Assembly (NCBI GenBank): GCA_049671305.1
Contig: JBATUR010000109.1
Coordinates: 1-41,814, forward strand
Reading direction: 5' to 3'
DNA length: 41,814 nucleotides
Source of the DNA: CADCTM01 sp049671305
GTDB lineage: Bacteria > Cyanobacteriota > Cyanobacteriia > Cyanobacteriales > Coleofasciculaceae
Of the stretch, positions 15,639 to 23,508 are shown one piece after another. Within the stretch, counting starts at the first letter, position 1; each line of letters begins with the position of its first letter. Below the pieces are notes generated by a model. That model made no database searches, was not told the origin of the DNA, and saw only the letters and a list, made by a program, of their open reading frames with translations. The position numbers were made by a program, and so were the translations under genes.

Positions 15639-16586
15639 GTGCAAATAACGTTTTTAGGAACCAGTTCCGGAGTACCAACGCGATCGCGTAATGTTTCTAG
15701 TGTGGCGCTGCGTCTCCCCCAACGGGCGGAAGTTTGGCTATTTGATTGCGGTGAAGGCACTCAACATCAAATTCTGCGTAGTGAAATTAGAGTTAGCCAA
15801 ATTAGCCGCATTTTTATCACCCACATGCATGGTGACCATATTTATGGCTTGATGGGATTATTGGCAAGTTGTGGTTTGGCAGGAAATACAGATCGGATTG
15901 ATATTTATGGTCCGCCGGAGTTAAATGATTATCTGCGTGCTGGTAAAAAGTACTCTCAAACTTACTTCTCTTATCCGGTTCAAGTTCACACGGTTAGTCC
16001 CGGTATTGTTTACGAGGATGCCGAATTTACGGTAAGTTGTCTGAGTTTAAAACATCGAGTGCCAGCTTTTGGCTATCGGGTGGAAGAAAAAGACCGCCCC
16101 GGACGTTTTGATGTGGAAAAAGCCACCGCTTTGGGCATTCCTTCAGGACCTTTGTATGGCAAGCTGAAAAAAGGTGAAACGGTGACAATGCCTGACGGGC
16201 GTCAGATTTTGGGAACTGATTTGTGTGGCGAAACCGAAGTTGGGCGTAAGCTGATTTATTGTACTGATACGATTTTTTGTGAGAATGCTGTGGAGTTGGC
16301 ACAAGATGCTGATGTGTTGATTCATGAAGCGACGTTTGCTCATCAAGATGCCCAATTAGCCTTTGAGGCGTTACATTCTACCTCGACGATGGCGGCACAG
16401 GTGGCTTTGAGTGCGGGGGTAAGGCAGTTGATTATGACCCATTTTAGCCCCCGCTATACGCCAGGAAATGCCGTTGGGTTAGATGATTTGCTAGAGGAGG
16501 CACGGGCAATTTTTCCCCGTACTAAGTTGGCTTATGATTTTTTGACTTATGAGGTACCTCGGCGTCTAGCAAAAGTTGCCAAATGA
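15639..16586 (+). CDS. rnz: Ribonuclease Z
   Basis: RNase Z is the metallo-beta-lactamase-fold endonuclease that removes the 3' trailer from tRNA precursors. The protein begins MQITFLGTSSGVPTRSRNVS if the GTG at 15639 is the start, which matches the usual family N-terminus. A TTG six bases earlier is in frame but unlikely. The zinc-binding motif THMHGDHIYGL lies near residue 62; ISRIFITHMHGDH is standard. Further ligands fall in YCTDTIF near 208 and MTHFSPRY near 267. The full length of ~315 residues is normal for the short bacterial form. AAAGG lies upstream as a ribosome binding site. It converges on the small Cys-rich gene. Confidence 0.96.
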   Translation: MQITFLGTSSGVPTRSRNVSSVALRLPQRAEVWLFDCGEGTQHQILRSEIRVSQISRIFITHMHGDHIYGLMGLLASCGLAGNTDRIDIYGPPELNDYLRAGKKYSQTYFSYPVQVHTVSPGIVYEDAEFTVSCLSLKHRVPAFGYRVEEKDRPGRFDVEKATALGIPSGPLYGKLKKGETVTMPDGRQILGTDLCGETEVGRKLIYCTDTIFCENAVELAQDADVLIHEATFAHQDAQLAFEALHSTSTMAAQVALSAGVRQLIMTHFSPRYTPGNAVGLDDLLEEARAIFPRTKLAYDFLTYEVPRRLAKVAK

Positions 16587-16604
16587 CGGGGATTGTGTCT
16601 TAAG

Positions 16605-16621
16605 CTAATTGGCTCAATTAG
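16605..16621. terminator. Possible short hairpin between convergent genes
   Basis: CTAATTG (16605-16611) pairs perfectly with CAATTAG (16615-16621) around a 3-base loop, 19 bases after the RNase Z stop and at the 3' edge of the converging gene. There is no T-run on either side, so it is at best a weak bidirectional terminator. Confidence 0.3.
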
Positions 16622-16622
16622 G

Positions 16623-17027
16623 TTAGGATAAGCGATCGCGTATTCCTTGTAAACGCCCTGTACTATTAACAGGATCTCGTGGCGCTGGTAGTTCTGTATT
16701 GGGCCAGGTTGGTAAGTCGTTGCAAGGACACAACTCAGGCGGCATTCCCACATTAACCACGGGTACAGGCATTTCACAACGGGCACAAGGACTAACATCC
16801 CATCTTGGGGTTAATAAGTCGCTGATCGTTTCTTGTGTGCCTTCTAGGTAGCAGTCGCCGTCGGATGAGATTAGTTGCTGCCAGATTTGTTCAAATTGAT
16901 CACTATAGCGATCGCCTGCAATCACTGGTTGCGGTAGTACACTAGATTGACCGTTACCGATGACAACTTTTTTGCCTAGCTGAAACCAATAGGCAAGATA
17001 GCGCTTAACTTGTTGTTCAGATGCCAT
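16623..17027 (-). CDS. Small Cys-rich protein of unknown function
   Basis: I do not recognise a named family for this 134-residue soluble protein. It begins MASEQQVKRYLAYWFQLGKK. Residues ~82-110 carry cysteines in the pattern C-x2-C (CARCEMPVPV) and, about 20 residues on, C-x-C (LCPCNDLPTWPN), which could bind zinc as a ribbon or knuckle. It ends in a basic tail (RLQGIRDRLS). The gene has a normal ATG start. It converges with rnz and lies 57 bases upstream of cobU on the same strand's downstream side. Its composition resembles its neighbours and HIP1 sites are present, so it looks like resident cyanobacterial genome. Confidence 0.7.
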   Translation of the reverse strand: MASEQQVKRYLAYWFQLGKKVVIGNGQSSVLPQPVIAGDRYSDQFEQIWQQLISSDGDCYLEGTQETISDLLTPRWDVSPCARCEMPVPVVNVGMPPELCPCNDLPTWPNTELPAPRDPVNSTGRLQGIRDRLS

Positions 17028-17084
17028 ACGAGTGATCCAGTTGTGAATAGTTGCGGTTTAAGAAAAGTTTTGATACTTGTTTTT

Positions 17085-17630
17085 CTATGGTAGCGGTGAT
17101 CCCAGGATACTGAGGTTAAGAACATGACCGCCTGTTACTAAGTAGACTGGGTTCGCTATACTGCCAAGACGACGAGTTAGTTCACCAAGGCGATCGCGAA
17201 ATAGTCTACCAAGGGGATATGCTGGCACAACGCCCCATCCGGTTTCTTCAGCCACAAAAATTATAGTTGCTGTAATTTGTTTGAGGCTATCTAATAATTC
17301 TTGTGAAGTTGTCTGCCACTCGGCTGAATTTTGCTCTAGGCAGTTAGCTACCCAGGTTCCTAAAGAGTCAACTAGCAAGCAGCAACTAACTGCTGAATAC
17401 TCTTGAATTGTCGTGGTTAGTTTAATTGGGACTAATAAGGTTTTCCAGTCTGCTGGACGCCTTGAGGAGTGTTTGGCAATTCGGGCAAGCCATTCTGCGT
17501 CATTTGGGTCAGTTTTTGCCGTTGCTATATAGATTACAGGTAAGTTTGTCTGTGTCGCTAGTTGTTCTGCCCATTCACTTTTACCAGAGCGAGATGGTCC
17601 TGTTACTAGCATGATGGTATGGTTGGTCAT
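17085..17630 (-). CDS. cobU: Bifunctional adenosylcobinamide kinase / adenosylcobinamide-phosphate guanylyltransferase
   Basis: CobU phosphorylates adenosylcobinamide and then transfers GMP to it, an intermediate step in building the lower loop of cobalamin. The P-loop GPSRSGKSEWAE lies at residues ~11-22, followed by VIYIATAKTDPNDAEW and RPADWKTL, which hold the family's GMP-accepting region; in other CobU proteins a His in this part is guanylylated, and here AKHSSRRP offers one. LLVDSLGTWVAN and VAEETGWGVVPAYPLGR are the other family signatures. The length of ~181 residues is normal. The ATG at 17630 is preceded by AAGGGG at good spacing; a GTG at 17642 is less likely. Cobalamin genes are usually scattered in cyanobacteria, as here. 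Confidence 0.95.
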   Translation of the reverse strand: MTNHTIMLVTGPSRSGKSEWAEQLATQTNLPVIYIATAKTDPNDAEWLARIAKHSSRRPADWKTLLVPIKLTTTIQEYSAVSCCLLVDSLGTWVANCLEQNSAEWQTTSQELLDSLKQITATIIFVAEETGWGVVPAYPLGRLFRDRLGELTRRLGSIANPVYLVTGGHVLNLSILGSPLP

Positions 17631-17807
17631 TTTTGATAACACCCCTTATTTTCAACCACGTTAATGTACCTGAAAAATCAAAACTTCTGGGTTTCGTGAG
17701 GATGCAGTTAAGATTAGTACATTCATTGCGTAACAAAAAATCCCTATTAATGATTGAAACGTGTTAAATGAAAGAGTTGGTGATTTGATACAGTGGCATG
17801 AGAATCC

Positions 17808-18512
17808 ATGAAACCAAAACTGCAACTTGAGACAGCACTAGAGCGTATGGGAGAGGCACAGACAGGCAGTCCACCAAAGAATGCCAGTGTACAAACTGAT
17901 GCTAGTCAAGAGTCTGGGCGTCAGCGAGAAGCTGGTGAACCGTCTTTTTCCCTGGCAGTACAAACTTTTTCGGCGCGCAAGCAGCAAAGTCCGCCGACGT
18001 TACCCAAGCTGAAACCGCTAAATATTAGTGAACATCGTCATGCGGCAAACCCGGCATTGGCGATGAATTTGCTGCAAGAGATTGAGGAAATTGTCGCCCG
18101 TTGGCAGACTGAGTTACAGACTATTGTGCGACAAATCCAAGATATTTATATTGAAGGTCCAATTGTCGATGGTTGGTTGGAGTCTCATGCCCGTGATGCC
18201 CAAGAAGCGCAAGGCACTGTACGTCCGACGACTGTTGACAGGTTGATGGATTATGTGCCCGAAGAGTGGCAAGCTGAGGGAGATGTGACGTTGGAGTCTC
18301 CTCGCACGGGTTATCGTCTTTGTGGGTTGGATGCTTCGGGTCAGTTTTGGGCGCGTCCTTGTCCACCGGATCAAGTTGTTAGTGTTAGTTTAGCGATCGC
18401 ACGTCATCAAAAATTACGGCAACTTTTGACCCGTAAGCAAGAGTTGGAAGTTCGTTTAAGTCAATTGGCAGAAACTTTAATTGTGATGCACTCTCATTTA
18501 AGTAAGGATTGA
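17808..18512 (+). CDS. Conserved-looking hypothetical protein with coiled-coil ends
   Basis: The 234-residue protein has no family I can name. The first ~75 residues are polar and low in order (Gln, Ser and Pro rich). Residues ~85-120 form an amphipathic helix (LLQEIEEIVARWQTELQTIV). The middle (residues ~120-190) is a compact section with YIEGPIVDGWLESH, DYVPEEWQAEG and GYRLCGLDASGQFWARPCP. The C-terminus is another coiled coil (KLRQLLTRKQELEVRLSQLAETL). No signal peptide or membrane segment is seen. It lies upstream of the glycosyltransferase operon, but with 128 bases between them the link is uncertain. A HIP1 site falls inside it. Confidence 0.7.
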   Translation: MKPKLQLETALERMGEAQTGSPPKNASVQTDASQESGRQREAGEPSFSLAVQTFSARKQQSPPTLPKLKPLNISEHRHAANPALAMNLLQEIEEIVARWQTELQTIVRQIQDIYIEGPIVDGWLESHARDAQEAQGTVRPTTVDRLMDYVPEEWQAEGDVTLESPRTGYRLCGLDASGQFWARPCPPDQVVSVSLAIARHQKLRQLLTRKQELEVRLSQLAETLIVMHSHLSKD

Positions 18513-18640
18513 AATAGAAGATTCGGATACCACGCCTTGCCAAGTTGGCGGGTTGGCAGGTTAGAACGTTAGGGAAGCTAATAATACGATAGTTAATGGC
18601 TATCGGCTAGATTTGCGTCGGCACTCTACCTTAATTTTAT

Positions 18641-19609
18641 ATGTCAGTTCCTGATATCTCTGCTATTATTTGCACTTACAATCGCGAGGAGTATTTAGGA
18701 GAAGCGATTGATAGCTTGCTCAGGCAAGATTTTGGTAATTATGAAGTGATTATAGTCGATAATGCCTCTAGCGATCGCACTCGTGAGCTAGTTGAGGCAC
18801 GGCTAAAAAGTCCACAACTCAACTATGTTTATGAGCCAACGATGGGCTTATCTGTTGCCCGCAATACGGGTGCAAGGGAAGCCTTGGCGCCGATTTTGGC
18901 TTATTTGGACGATGATGCTGTTGCGAGTCCTTTGTGGCTGCAGGCTATTGCTGAGGCGTTTGAGCAAAATGAGAAATTAGCGATCGCAGGTGGTAAGGTA
19001 ACTCTTTTATTACCAGAAGGCTGCAATATTCCGCCGTGGTTATCACCAGAATTAACGGGAACTTTGGGAGCTTATGATCTTGGTGATGCTGTTGTTTATA
19101 TTAATCATCCTAGTTTGACTCCACGAGGTTTAAATTACTCAATTCGTCGTACTTTTTTGGAAGAAATTGGCGGTTTTGATATTAATCTTGGTCGTATTGG
19201 CAAAAATTTATTATCAAATGAAGAGTTGTATATGACAGAACTTGCCCTGCAAAAAGGGTGGCAGGTTGCTTATCTTCCCAATGCTTTAGTTGCTCATAAT
19301 GTTGCTCCTGAGCGACTTCATCCTAGCTGGTTTTTAAGTCGTGGTTGGTGGCAAGGAATTAGTGAATGTTACCGCGAACAACTTACTGACCGCGCTGGTT
19401 CTGCACAGTTATTATGGGGAGGAGAACGTTTGGTGCGTGGGTTGTATAAATCGCTTAAATACTTGCGTAAGCCGGCAATGAGTTTCGATAATTTAGTTTA
19501 TGCTTATGGTCAAGTTGGCTATTTAAATGCTGCTATCCAAGGTATTTTTAAAAAGCCCAAATTGCCTGCCAGTCCTCGCAGTTTAATTGAACATAAGGAA
19601 GATATTTGA
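18641..19609 (+). CDS. Family 2 glycosyltransferase
   Basis: The 322-residue protein has the GT-A fold pattern of family 2 glycosyltransferases: SAIICTYNREEYLGEAID at the N-terminus, VIIVDNASSDRT near residue 38, the sugar-nucleotide metal site AYLDDDA near 90, and a C-terminal acceptor part with NEELYMTELALQKGW near 189. It should transfer a sugar from a nucleotide donor to a growing exopolysaccharide or lipid-linked chain at the cytoplasmic face. No clear membrane segment is seen. It leads a three-gene same-strand run with another glycosyltransferase and an acetyltransferase, which fits exopolysaccharide synthesis. It resembles glycosyltransferases of hormogonium polysaccharide loci, but I cannot confirm this. 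Confidence 0.9.
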   Translation: MSVPDISAIICTYNREEYLGEAIDSLLRQDFGNYEVIIVDNASSDRTRELVEARLKSPQLNYVYEPTMGLSVARNTGAREALAPILAYLDDDAVASPLWLQAIAEAFEQNEKLAIAGGKVTLLLPEGCNIPPWLSPELTGTLGAYDLGDAVVYINHPSLTPRGLNYSIRRTFLEEIGGFDINLGRIGKNLLSNEELYMTELALQKGWQVAYLPNALVAHNVAPERLHPSWFLSRGWWQGISECYREQLTDRAGSAQLLWGGERLVRGLYKSLKYLRKPAMSFDNLVYAYGQVGYLNAAIQGIFKKPKLPASPRSLIEHKEDI

Positions 19610-19660
19610 GGTTTTATTTTTTATTACTCTAAAAATTAGCTAAATTTAAAATATTTAATT

Positions 19661-20575
19661 ATGTCAACTGACTTGAAGATTCCAGTTTCCGTACTCATTC
19701 CAGCTAAAAATGAAGAGGCAAATTTAGCAGCTTGTTTGGAAAGTGTGGCAAGAGCAGATGAAGTATTTGTGGTTGATTCTCAAAGTAGCGATCGCTCTGT
19801 AGAAATTGCCAAAAGTTATGGAGCAAATATTGTCCAATTTCAGTTTAATGGACGCTGGCCCAAAAAGAAAAATTGGAGTTTAGAAAATCTGGCTTTTCGT
19901 AATGAATGGGTACTAATAGTTGACTGTGATGAAAGAATTTCTCCAGAACTTTGGTCAGAAATTGCCCTAGCTATCCAAAATCCCCAAATTGCGGGATATT
20001 ATATCAATCGTAAGGTTTTCTTTTTGGGTAAATGGATTCGTTATGGTGGTAAATATCCTGACTGGAATCTACGCTTGTTTAAGCATAAACAAGGGCGCTA
20101 CGAGAATTTAAATACTGAGGAAATTAGAAATACTGGTGATAATGAAGTTCATGAACACGTTATTTTAGATGGTGCAGTTAATTACCTCAAAAATGATATG
20201 TTACATATCGATTTTAGAGATATTTATCATTGGTTAGAACGGCATAATCGCTACTCAAATTGGGAAGCACGTGTTTATCTTAATTTAATTAACGGTAAAG
20301 ACGATTCTGGAACAATTGGCGCTAATTTTTTCGGAGATGCTGTACAGCGTAAGCGTTTTTTAAAAAAGCTTTGGGTTAGATTGCCTTTTAAACCAACTTT
20401 ACGCTTTATTTTATTTTACATTATTAGATTGGGATTTTTAGACGGAAAAGCTGGTTATATTTATGGGCGCTTGTTAAGTCAATATGAGTATCAAATTGGG
20501 GTTAAACTTTATGAGCTGCGTCAATTTGGCGGGCAGCTTAATGTTAATCAGAAGACGGATTTGATTGAGGAATAA
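19661..20575 (+). CDS. Family 2 glycosyltransferase, WaaE/KdtX-like
   Basis: The 304-residue protein starts PVSVLIPAKNEEANLAACLE, then VFVVDSQSSDRSVEIA, and has the metal-binding VDCDERIS near residue 88. This is the layout of WaaE/KdtX-type glycosyltransferases. The centre has YYINRKVFFLGKWIRYGG and DWNLRLFKH, and the C-terminal part has a hydrophobic stretch (LRFILFYIIRLGFL, residues ~247-260) that may sit at the membrane. The role is sugar transfer in surface polysaccharide synthesis; donor and acceptor are unknown. It is 51 bases after the first glycosyltransferase and 5 bases before the acetyltransferase, so the three are surely one operon. Confidence 0.9.
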   Translation: MSTDLKIPVSVLIPAKNEEANLAACLESVARADEVFVVDSQSSDRSVEIAKSYGANIVQFQFNGRWPKKKNWSLENLAFRNEWVLIVDCDERISPELWSEIALAIQNPQIAGYYINRKVFFLGKWIRYGGKYPDWNLRLFKHKQGRYENLNTEEIRNTGDNEVHEHVILDGAVNYLKNDMLHIDFRDIYHWLERHNRYSNWEARVYLNLINGKDDSGTIGANFFGDAVQRKRFLKKLWVRLPFKPTLRFILFYIIRLGFLDGKAGYIYGRLLSQYEYQIGVKLYELRQFGGQLNVNQKTDLIEE

Positions 20576-20580
20576 GATTA

Positions 20581-21174
20581 ATGATTGAGCAGAAACCCCT
20601 TGTTGATGCACCGTCTTTGGTTGATTTACGAAAGTACGATTCATCTAAATATGACCGAGGGCGTCCTGGGTGGTTGGTGTTATTGTGGTGGTTGGTACAA
20701 GCGATCGCTTTTCCCCTAAGTCTTCATACTTTTAATAATTTCCGTTGCTGGCTTTTGCGCTTGTTTGGAGCAAAGATTGGTACAGGTGTAATAATTCGAC
20801 CAACTGCTCGTTTTACCTATCCTTGGAAAGTCGAAATTGGTGATTATAGTTGGATTGGTGATGATGTTGTTTTTTATAGTCTTGATCTGATAAAATTAGG
20901 TTCTCACTGCGTTATTTCTCAAGAATGTTATCTCTGTACAGGTAGCCATAATATTCAAGATTCAGCCTTTGCTTTAATAACTGCTCCGATTACTATTGGT
21001 AATGGCGTTTGGGTGGCAACTGATTGTTTTATTGCACCTGGTATTTGTATTGGTGCTAATGCAGTAATTGGTGCAAAAAGTAGTGTTTTTAAGAATATTC
21101 CCGCCCAACAAGTATGTTGGGGAACGCCAGCACAGCCTCATTATCAGCGACAAGTTGTGCCAGATCAAGGTTAA
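20581..21174 (+). CDS. WcaF-like hexapeptide-repeat acetyltransferase
   Basis: The 197-residue protein has an N-terminal hydrophobic segment (residues ~30-45, WLVLLWWLVQAIAFPLSL) followed by a left-handed beta helix of hexapeptide repeats: IGTGVIIRPTARF, VEIGDYSWIGDDVVF, IKLGSHCVISQ, ITIGNGVWVATDCFIAPG and IGANAVIGAKSSVF. This is the colanic-acid acetyltransferase WcaF pattern, which predicts O-acetylation of a sugar on the polysaccharide made by the two glycosyltransferases upstream. From memory it resembles the HpsU acetyltransferase of hormogonium polysaccharide synthesis; I am not certain enough to give the symbol. The ribosome binding site GAGGAA is inside the preceding gene's end. Confidence 0.9.
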   Translation: MIEQKPLVDAPSLVDLRKYDSSKYDRGRPGWLVLLWWLVQAIAFPLSLHTFNNFRCWLLRLFGAKIGTGVIIRPTARFTYPWKVEIGDYSWIGDDVVFYSLDLIKLGSHCVISQECYLCTGSHNIQDSAFALITAPITIGNGVWVATDCFIAPGICIGANAVIGAKSSVFKNIPAQQVCWGTPAQPHYQRQVVPDQG

Positions 21175-21179
21175 ATTTG

Positions 21180-22358
21180 CTAATCTTTAAAAATTATTTG
21201 GTGTTTGGCATCAAAGCTAATTTTTTCTTGTTTCTGTAACTTACCCATTAAGCGAGTAATAGTAACTCTAGTAGTGCAGCAAGCATCAGCAATATCTTGA
21301 TGAGTCAGGCGCACCGGCAAGTGAGTTCCTTGAGCAATTGGCTGACCAATTTCTCGCTTTAAAAATAGTAAGAAATACTCTAATCTTTCTTTGACTTGCC
21401 GCTTTCCAGAAATTGCCAAAAGGGCTTCTGTCTGTCGTAAACGTTGATTAAATTTAGGCAGAAGTACTTGAGTCAGACGCACAGAATCACAAATTTCTGT
21501 AAGAGGAATATATGCAACTTGAGCTGTTTCTGAAAGTACAAGGGCTTGATAGGTGGATAAGGCAGTCATACTAGAACCAAAAGGCATTGACTGTCCAATT
21601 AAACCAACTAAAACTTCTTCTCCGCGTTCGCTCATTGTACTCAATTTGACTAAACCATTACGCACTAAACAAATTGCTTGCGGCTCTAAAGGAATCAATT
21701 CTCCTTTAGTATAAAAATGTAAAGACCTATCTTCAGTTGGATTATATTGCTGGTTGTTTAAAGCTTTAAGTGCTCTTTGACGCTCACTACTATCGCGTAC
21801 TATCCAACGCAAACTAGCTTGATTGTTGAGTGAGTCCCATGCTAAAGTTACAGTAATAGCAGCGTCAAAGCTTTCATGATTACGGGGTTGTACCAGCAGG
21901 GAAAGTTCTTGTACTTTATCTGTTAGTTGTAGTTGCTGTAGTTGTGCCAGTTGAGAACGAAAAATTAGACGCCTTTCTACTGGAATAAAGTTGATTAATA
22001 GTTTGTCTGTTAAGAAGGAAGGATGGACGTTGAGTAATGTGCTTGCTGCACGGTTAGCCTCCAAAATTTTGCCTTGAATATCTGTTACCAAATAGGCATT
22101 TGGCATGAATTCAAACAAGTCTCGGTAACGCTGACGTTCAGCTTCTATTTGTGTTCGTGTTGCAGCTATAAATTCTGTTTGTTGGTAGAGTTCTTCAGCG
22201 GCAACTTGTAATTCTTCGGAAGCGATACCGAGCTCTTTGAAGACAATTGGTAATAGTAAATTGGACTGTGTTGATAAGTCAGTGCCATTACCTTGGTAAA
22301 GTTTGGAGAGACGCCAGTGCAGCGCCTGTATTTGCTGGGCAAAATTATTAACGTTCAT
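21180..22358 (-). CDS. PAS-Crp/Fnr fusion transcriptional regulator
   Basis: The 392-residue protein has a coiled-coil start (residues ~40-78, ELQVAAEELYQQTEFIAATR), a PAS domain at ~80-195 (LFEFMPNAYLVTDIQGKILE), and a Crp/Fnr-family C-terminal half. Residues ~215-300 form a small cupin-like effector domain (FYTKGELIPLEPQAICLVRN). The dimer helix follows, then a helix-turn-helix at ~345-385 (LTHQDIADACCTTRVTITRL). The effector domain lacks the phosphate-binding RxS signature of cAMP-binding Crp, as in NtcA, so cAMP is unlikely to be the ligand. The N-terminal PAS replaces the usual short start, suggesting an added sensory input. It converges with the acetyltransferase gene, 5 bases apart. 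Confidence 0.88.
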   Translation of the reverse strand: MNVNNFAQQIQALHWRLSKLYQGNGTDLSTQSNLLLPIVFKELGIASEELQVAAEELYQQTEFIAATRTQIEAERQRYRDLFEFMPNAYLVTDIQGKILEANRAASTLLNVHPSFLTDKLLINFIPVERRLIFRSQLAQLQQLQLTDKVQELSLLVQPRNHESFDAAITVTLAWDSLNNQASLRWIVRDSSERQRALKALNNQQYNPTEDRSLHFYTKGELIPLEPQAICLVRNGLVKLSTMSERGEEVLVGLIGQSMPFGSSMTALSTYQALVLSETAQVAYIPLTEICDSVRLTQVLLPKFNQRLRQTEALLAISGKRQVKERLEYFLLFLKREIGQPIAQGTHLPVRLTHQDIADACCTTRVTITRLMGKLQKQEKISFDAKHQIIFKD

Positions 22359-22731
22359 GTTAAACTTTTTTTAGATTGCAACTTTTACTTTCTAGATAAA
22401 CTTAAAAAAACTTTGATTAAATATTCTTTGGTAGAACAATTTAGGGTGTATAGCTGTAATTAAACATGAGTTATCGCTTAACGCCTCTTTTTTTTGATTA
22501 AGATCTGGTTGTATACTTTGTCACACTAACAATTAACTTTAGCCCATTCTTGAGACAGACGTGTTTATGACGCCTCAAGGGATATTCTGGCAGGTGACCA
22601 ACCTAACACCCAAGTGATTCCTGGGAGTTCCGGCAGAAGGCTAAAAGCAGCTACAACAGAACATCTGTATATGTTCATACCCTCACTGCTATCTAGTTGG
22701 CGTGTGAGAATTTCCCAGGTTTCTTAATTTG
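22359..22731. other. Divergent intergenic region with several hairpins
   Basis: This region separates the Crp-like gene from the DUF1830 gene. Its plus-strand half from ~22549 to 22680 is richer in GC than its surroundings and has several possible stems: CTTGAG (22549-22554) with CTCAAG (22574-22579), AGGT with ACCT near 22592, CCCA with TGGG near 22610-22625, and GAACAT (22659-22664) with ATGTTC (22671-22676). It may be a structured 5' leader of the DUF1830 gene; I recognise no known riboswitch. Confidence 0.4.
22510..22525. promoter_or_regulatory. Possible Crp-type half-palindrome
   Basis: TGTAT-ACTTTG-TCACA has one perfect Crp half-site (TCACA) and one degraded one at the correct 6-base spacing. 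It lies upstream of the Crp/Fnr-family gene and the DUF1830 gene. Binding is a guess from the motif only. Confidence 0.25.
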
Positions 22732-23001
22732 ATGAACAGTATTAACATGAATTCAATTCTTGATTTGAATGAAAATTTTCATAGTACTTTCGGCGACCAA
22801 ACAATTATCTGTTTTTATGTTAACGCTACTCACAATATCCAGGTACTGCGATTGAATTATTTTGAAGGTTCAACTTGGGAGCGAGTTATTTTTCCAGGAG
22901 AGCGGCTGATGTTTGAGGCGCACCCCCAAGGCAAGTTGGAAATTAAAACCAGCGAGGCTGAAGCTTTACTGATGTCTTGTCAGCAGCTACGCGCTAGTTA
23001 A
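22732..23001 (+). CDS. DUF1830 domain protein
   Basis: The 89-residue protein carries the DUF1830 pattern almost in full: ICFYVNATHNIQVLRLNYF, then WERVIFPGERLMFEA and LEIKTSEAEALL. This is a small soluble family that is widespread in cyanobacteria and has no assigned function. The start is placed at the ATG at 22732; a second in-frame ATG lies at 22747 and a TTG at 22729 is unlikely. AGG lies ~12 bases upstream. It stands alone, divergent from the PAS-Crp gene, behind a leader that can fold into several hairpins, so post-transcriptional control is possible. Confidence 0.85.
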   Translation: MNSINMNSILDLNENFHSTFGDQTIICFYVNATHNIQVLRLNYFEGSTWERVIFPGERLMFEAHPQGKLEIKTSEAEALLMSCQQLRAS

Positions 23002-23508
23002 GGCTTTTCAGAATGCTATTTTAGCGAGTTTTGAAATTTATAGTCTCGGTTTTTTCTCAATCTGCTGATTTAAAAGTAATTTTACAGTAGCGTATATAAA
23101 TTATTATCTTTTATAAAGAAAAGATTAAAGAATTAATTGCCAATTAGAGTTATTTTTTAGAATTATTAATATTTTACTGCTGATAATTTCAAACGCTCAA
23201 ACTACCCTTATTGAAGATTGCTAGCTTGTTTACAAGATGCAATCATAACTGTCATTTTTTTTAATATATGTAAACTTTATTAACAAAAATTACTTTATTT
23301 ACTCAGTTTTCGGGATTTCTCTGAAAAGTTAAATTAAGACTTGGTAATTTTACGTTTAGCGATTTATGATTTTGGCATTAGCTTAGAGATCGAGGCTGGA
23401 CTCTCCTTACGACTATTAGCTAAAATTGCAAGAGCGATTAGCTTTTCAGAGCATAACTGAAGACATCGCAAATTGAGTTATTAACGGAGAGATTTAAGGA
23501 AAAACTTA
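23002..23508. other. AT-rich intergenic region upstream of the CheR-PAS gene
   Basis: About 500 bases without a gene. It is strongly AT-rich, with T- and A-tracts, and I see no ORF, tRNA or clear inverted repeat. The last 30 bases hold the ribosome binding site of the next gene (GGAGAG and AAGGA). The promoter of that gene should lie here. Confidence 0.5.

Noticed and set aside
16027..16355. Minus-strand frames opposite RNase Z
   Set aside because: Antisense to a clear RNase Z gene; no start signal.
16547..16798. Minus-strand frame of 83 codons overlapping the Cys-rich gene
   Set aside because: It is a different frame of the same strand as the Cys-rich gene, and would also overlap the end of RNase Z.
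22549..22680. Known riboswitch (cobalamin, glutamine, TPP) before DUF1830
   Set aside because: I compared it from memory with the core motifs of these classes and found none; only unspecific stems remain, so it is reported as an unassigned candidate.
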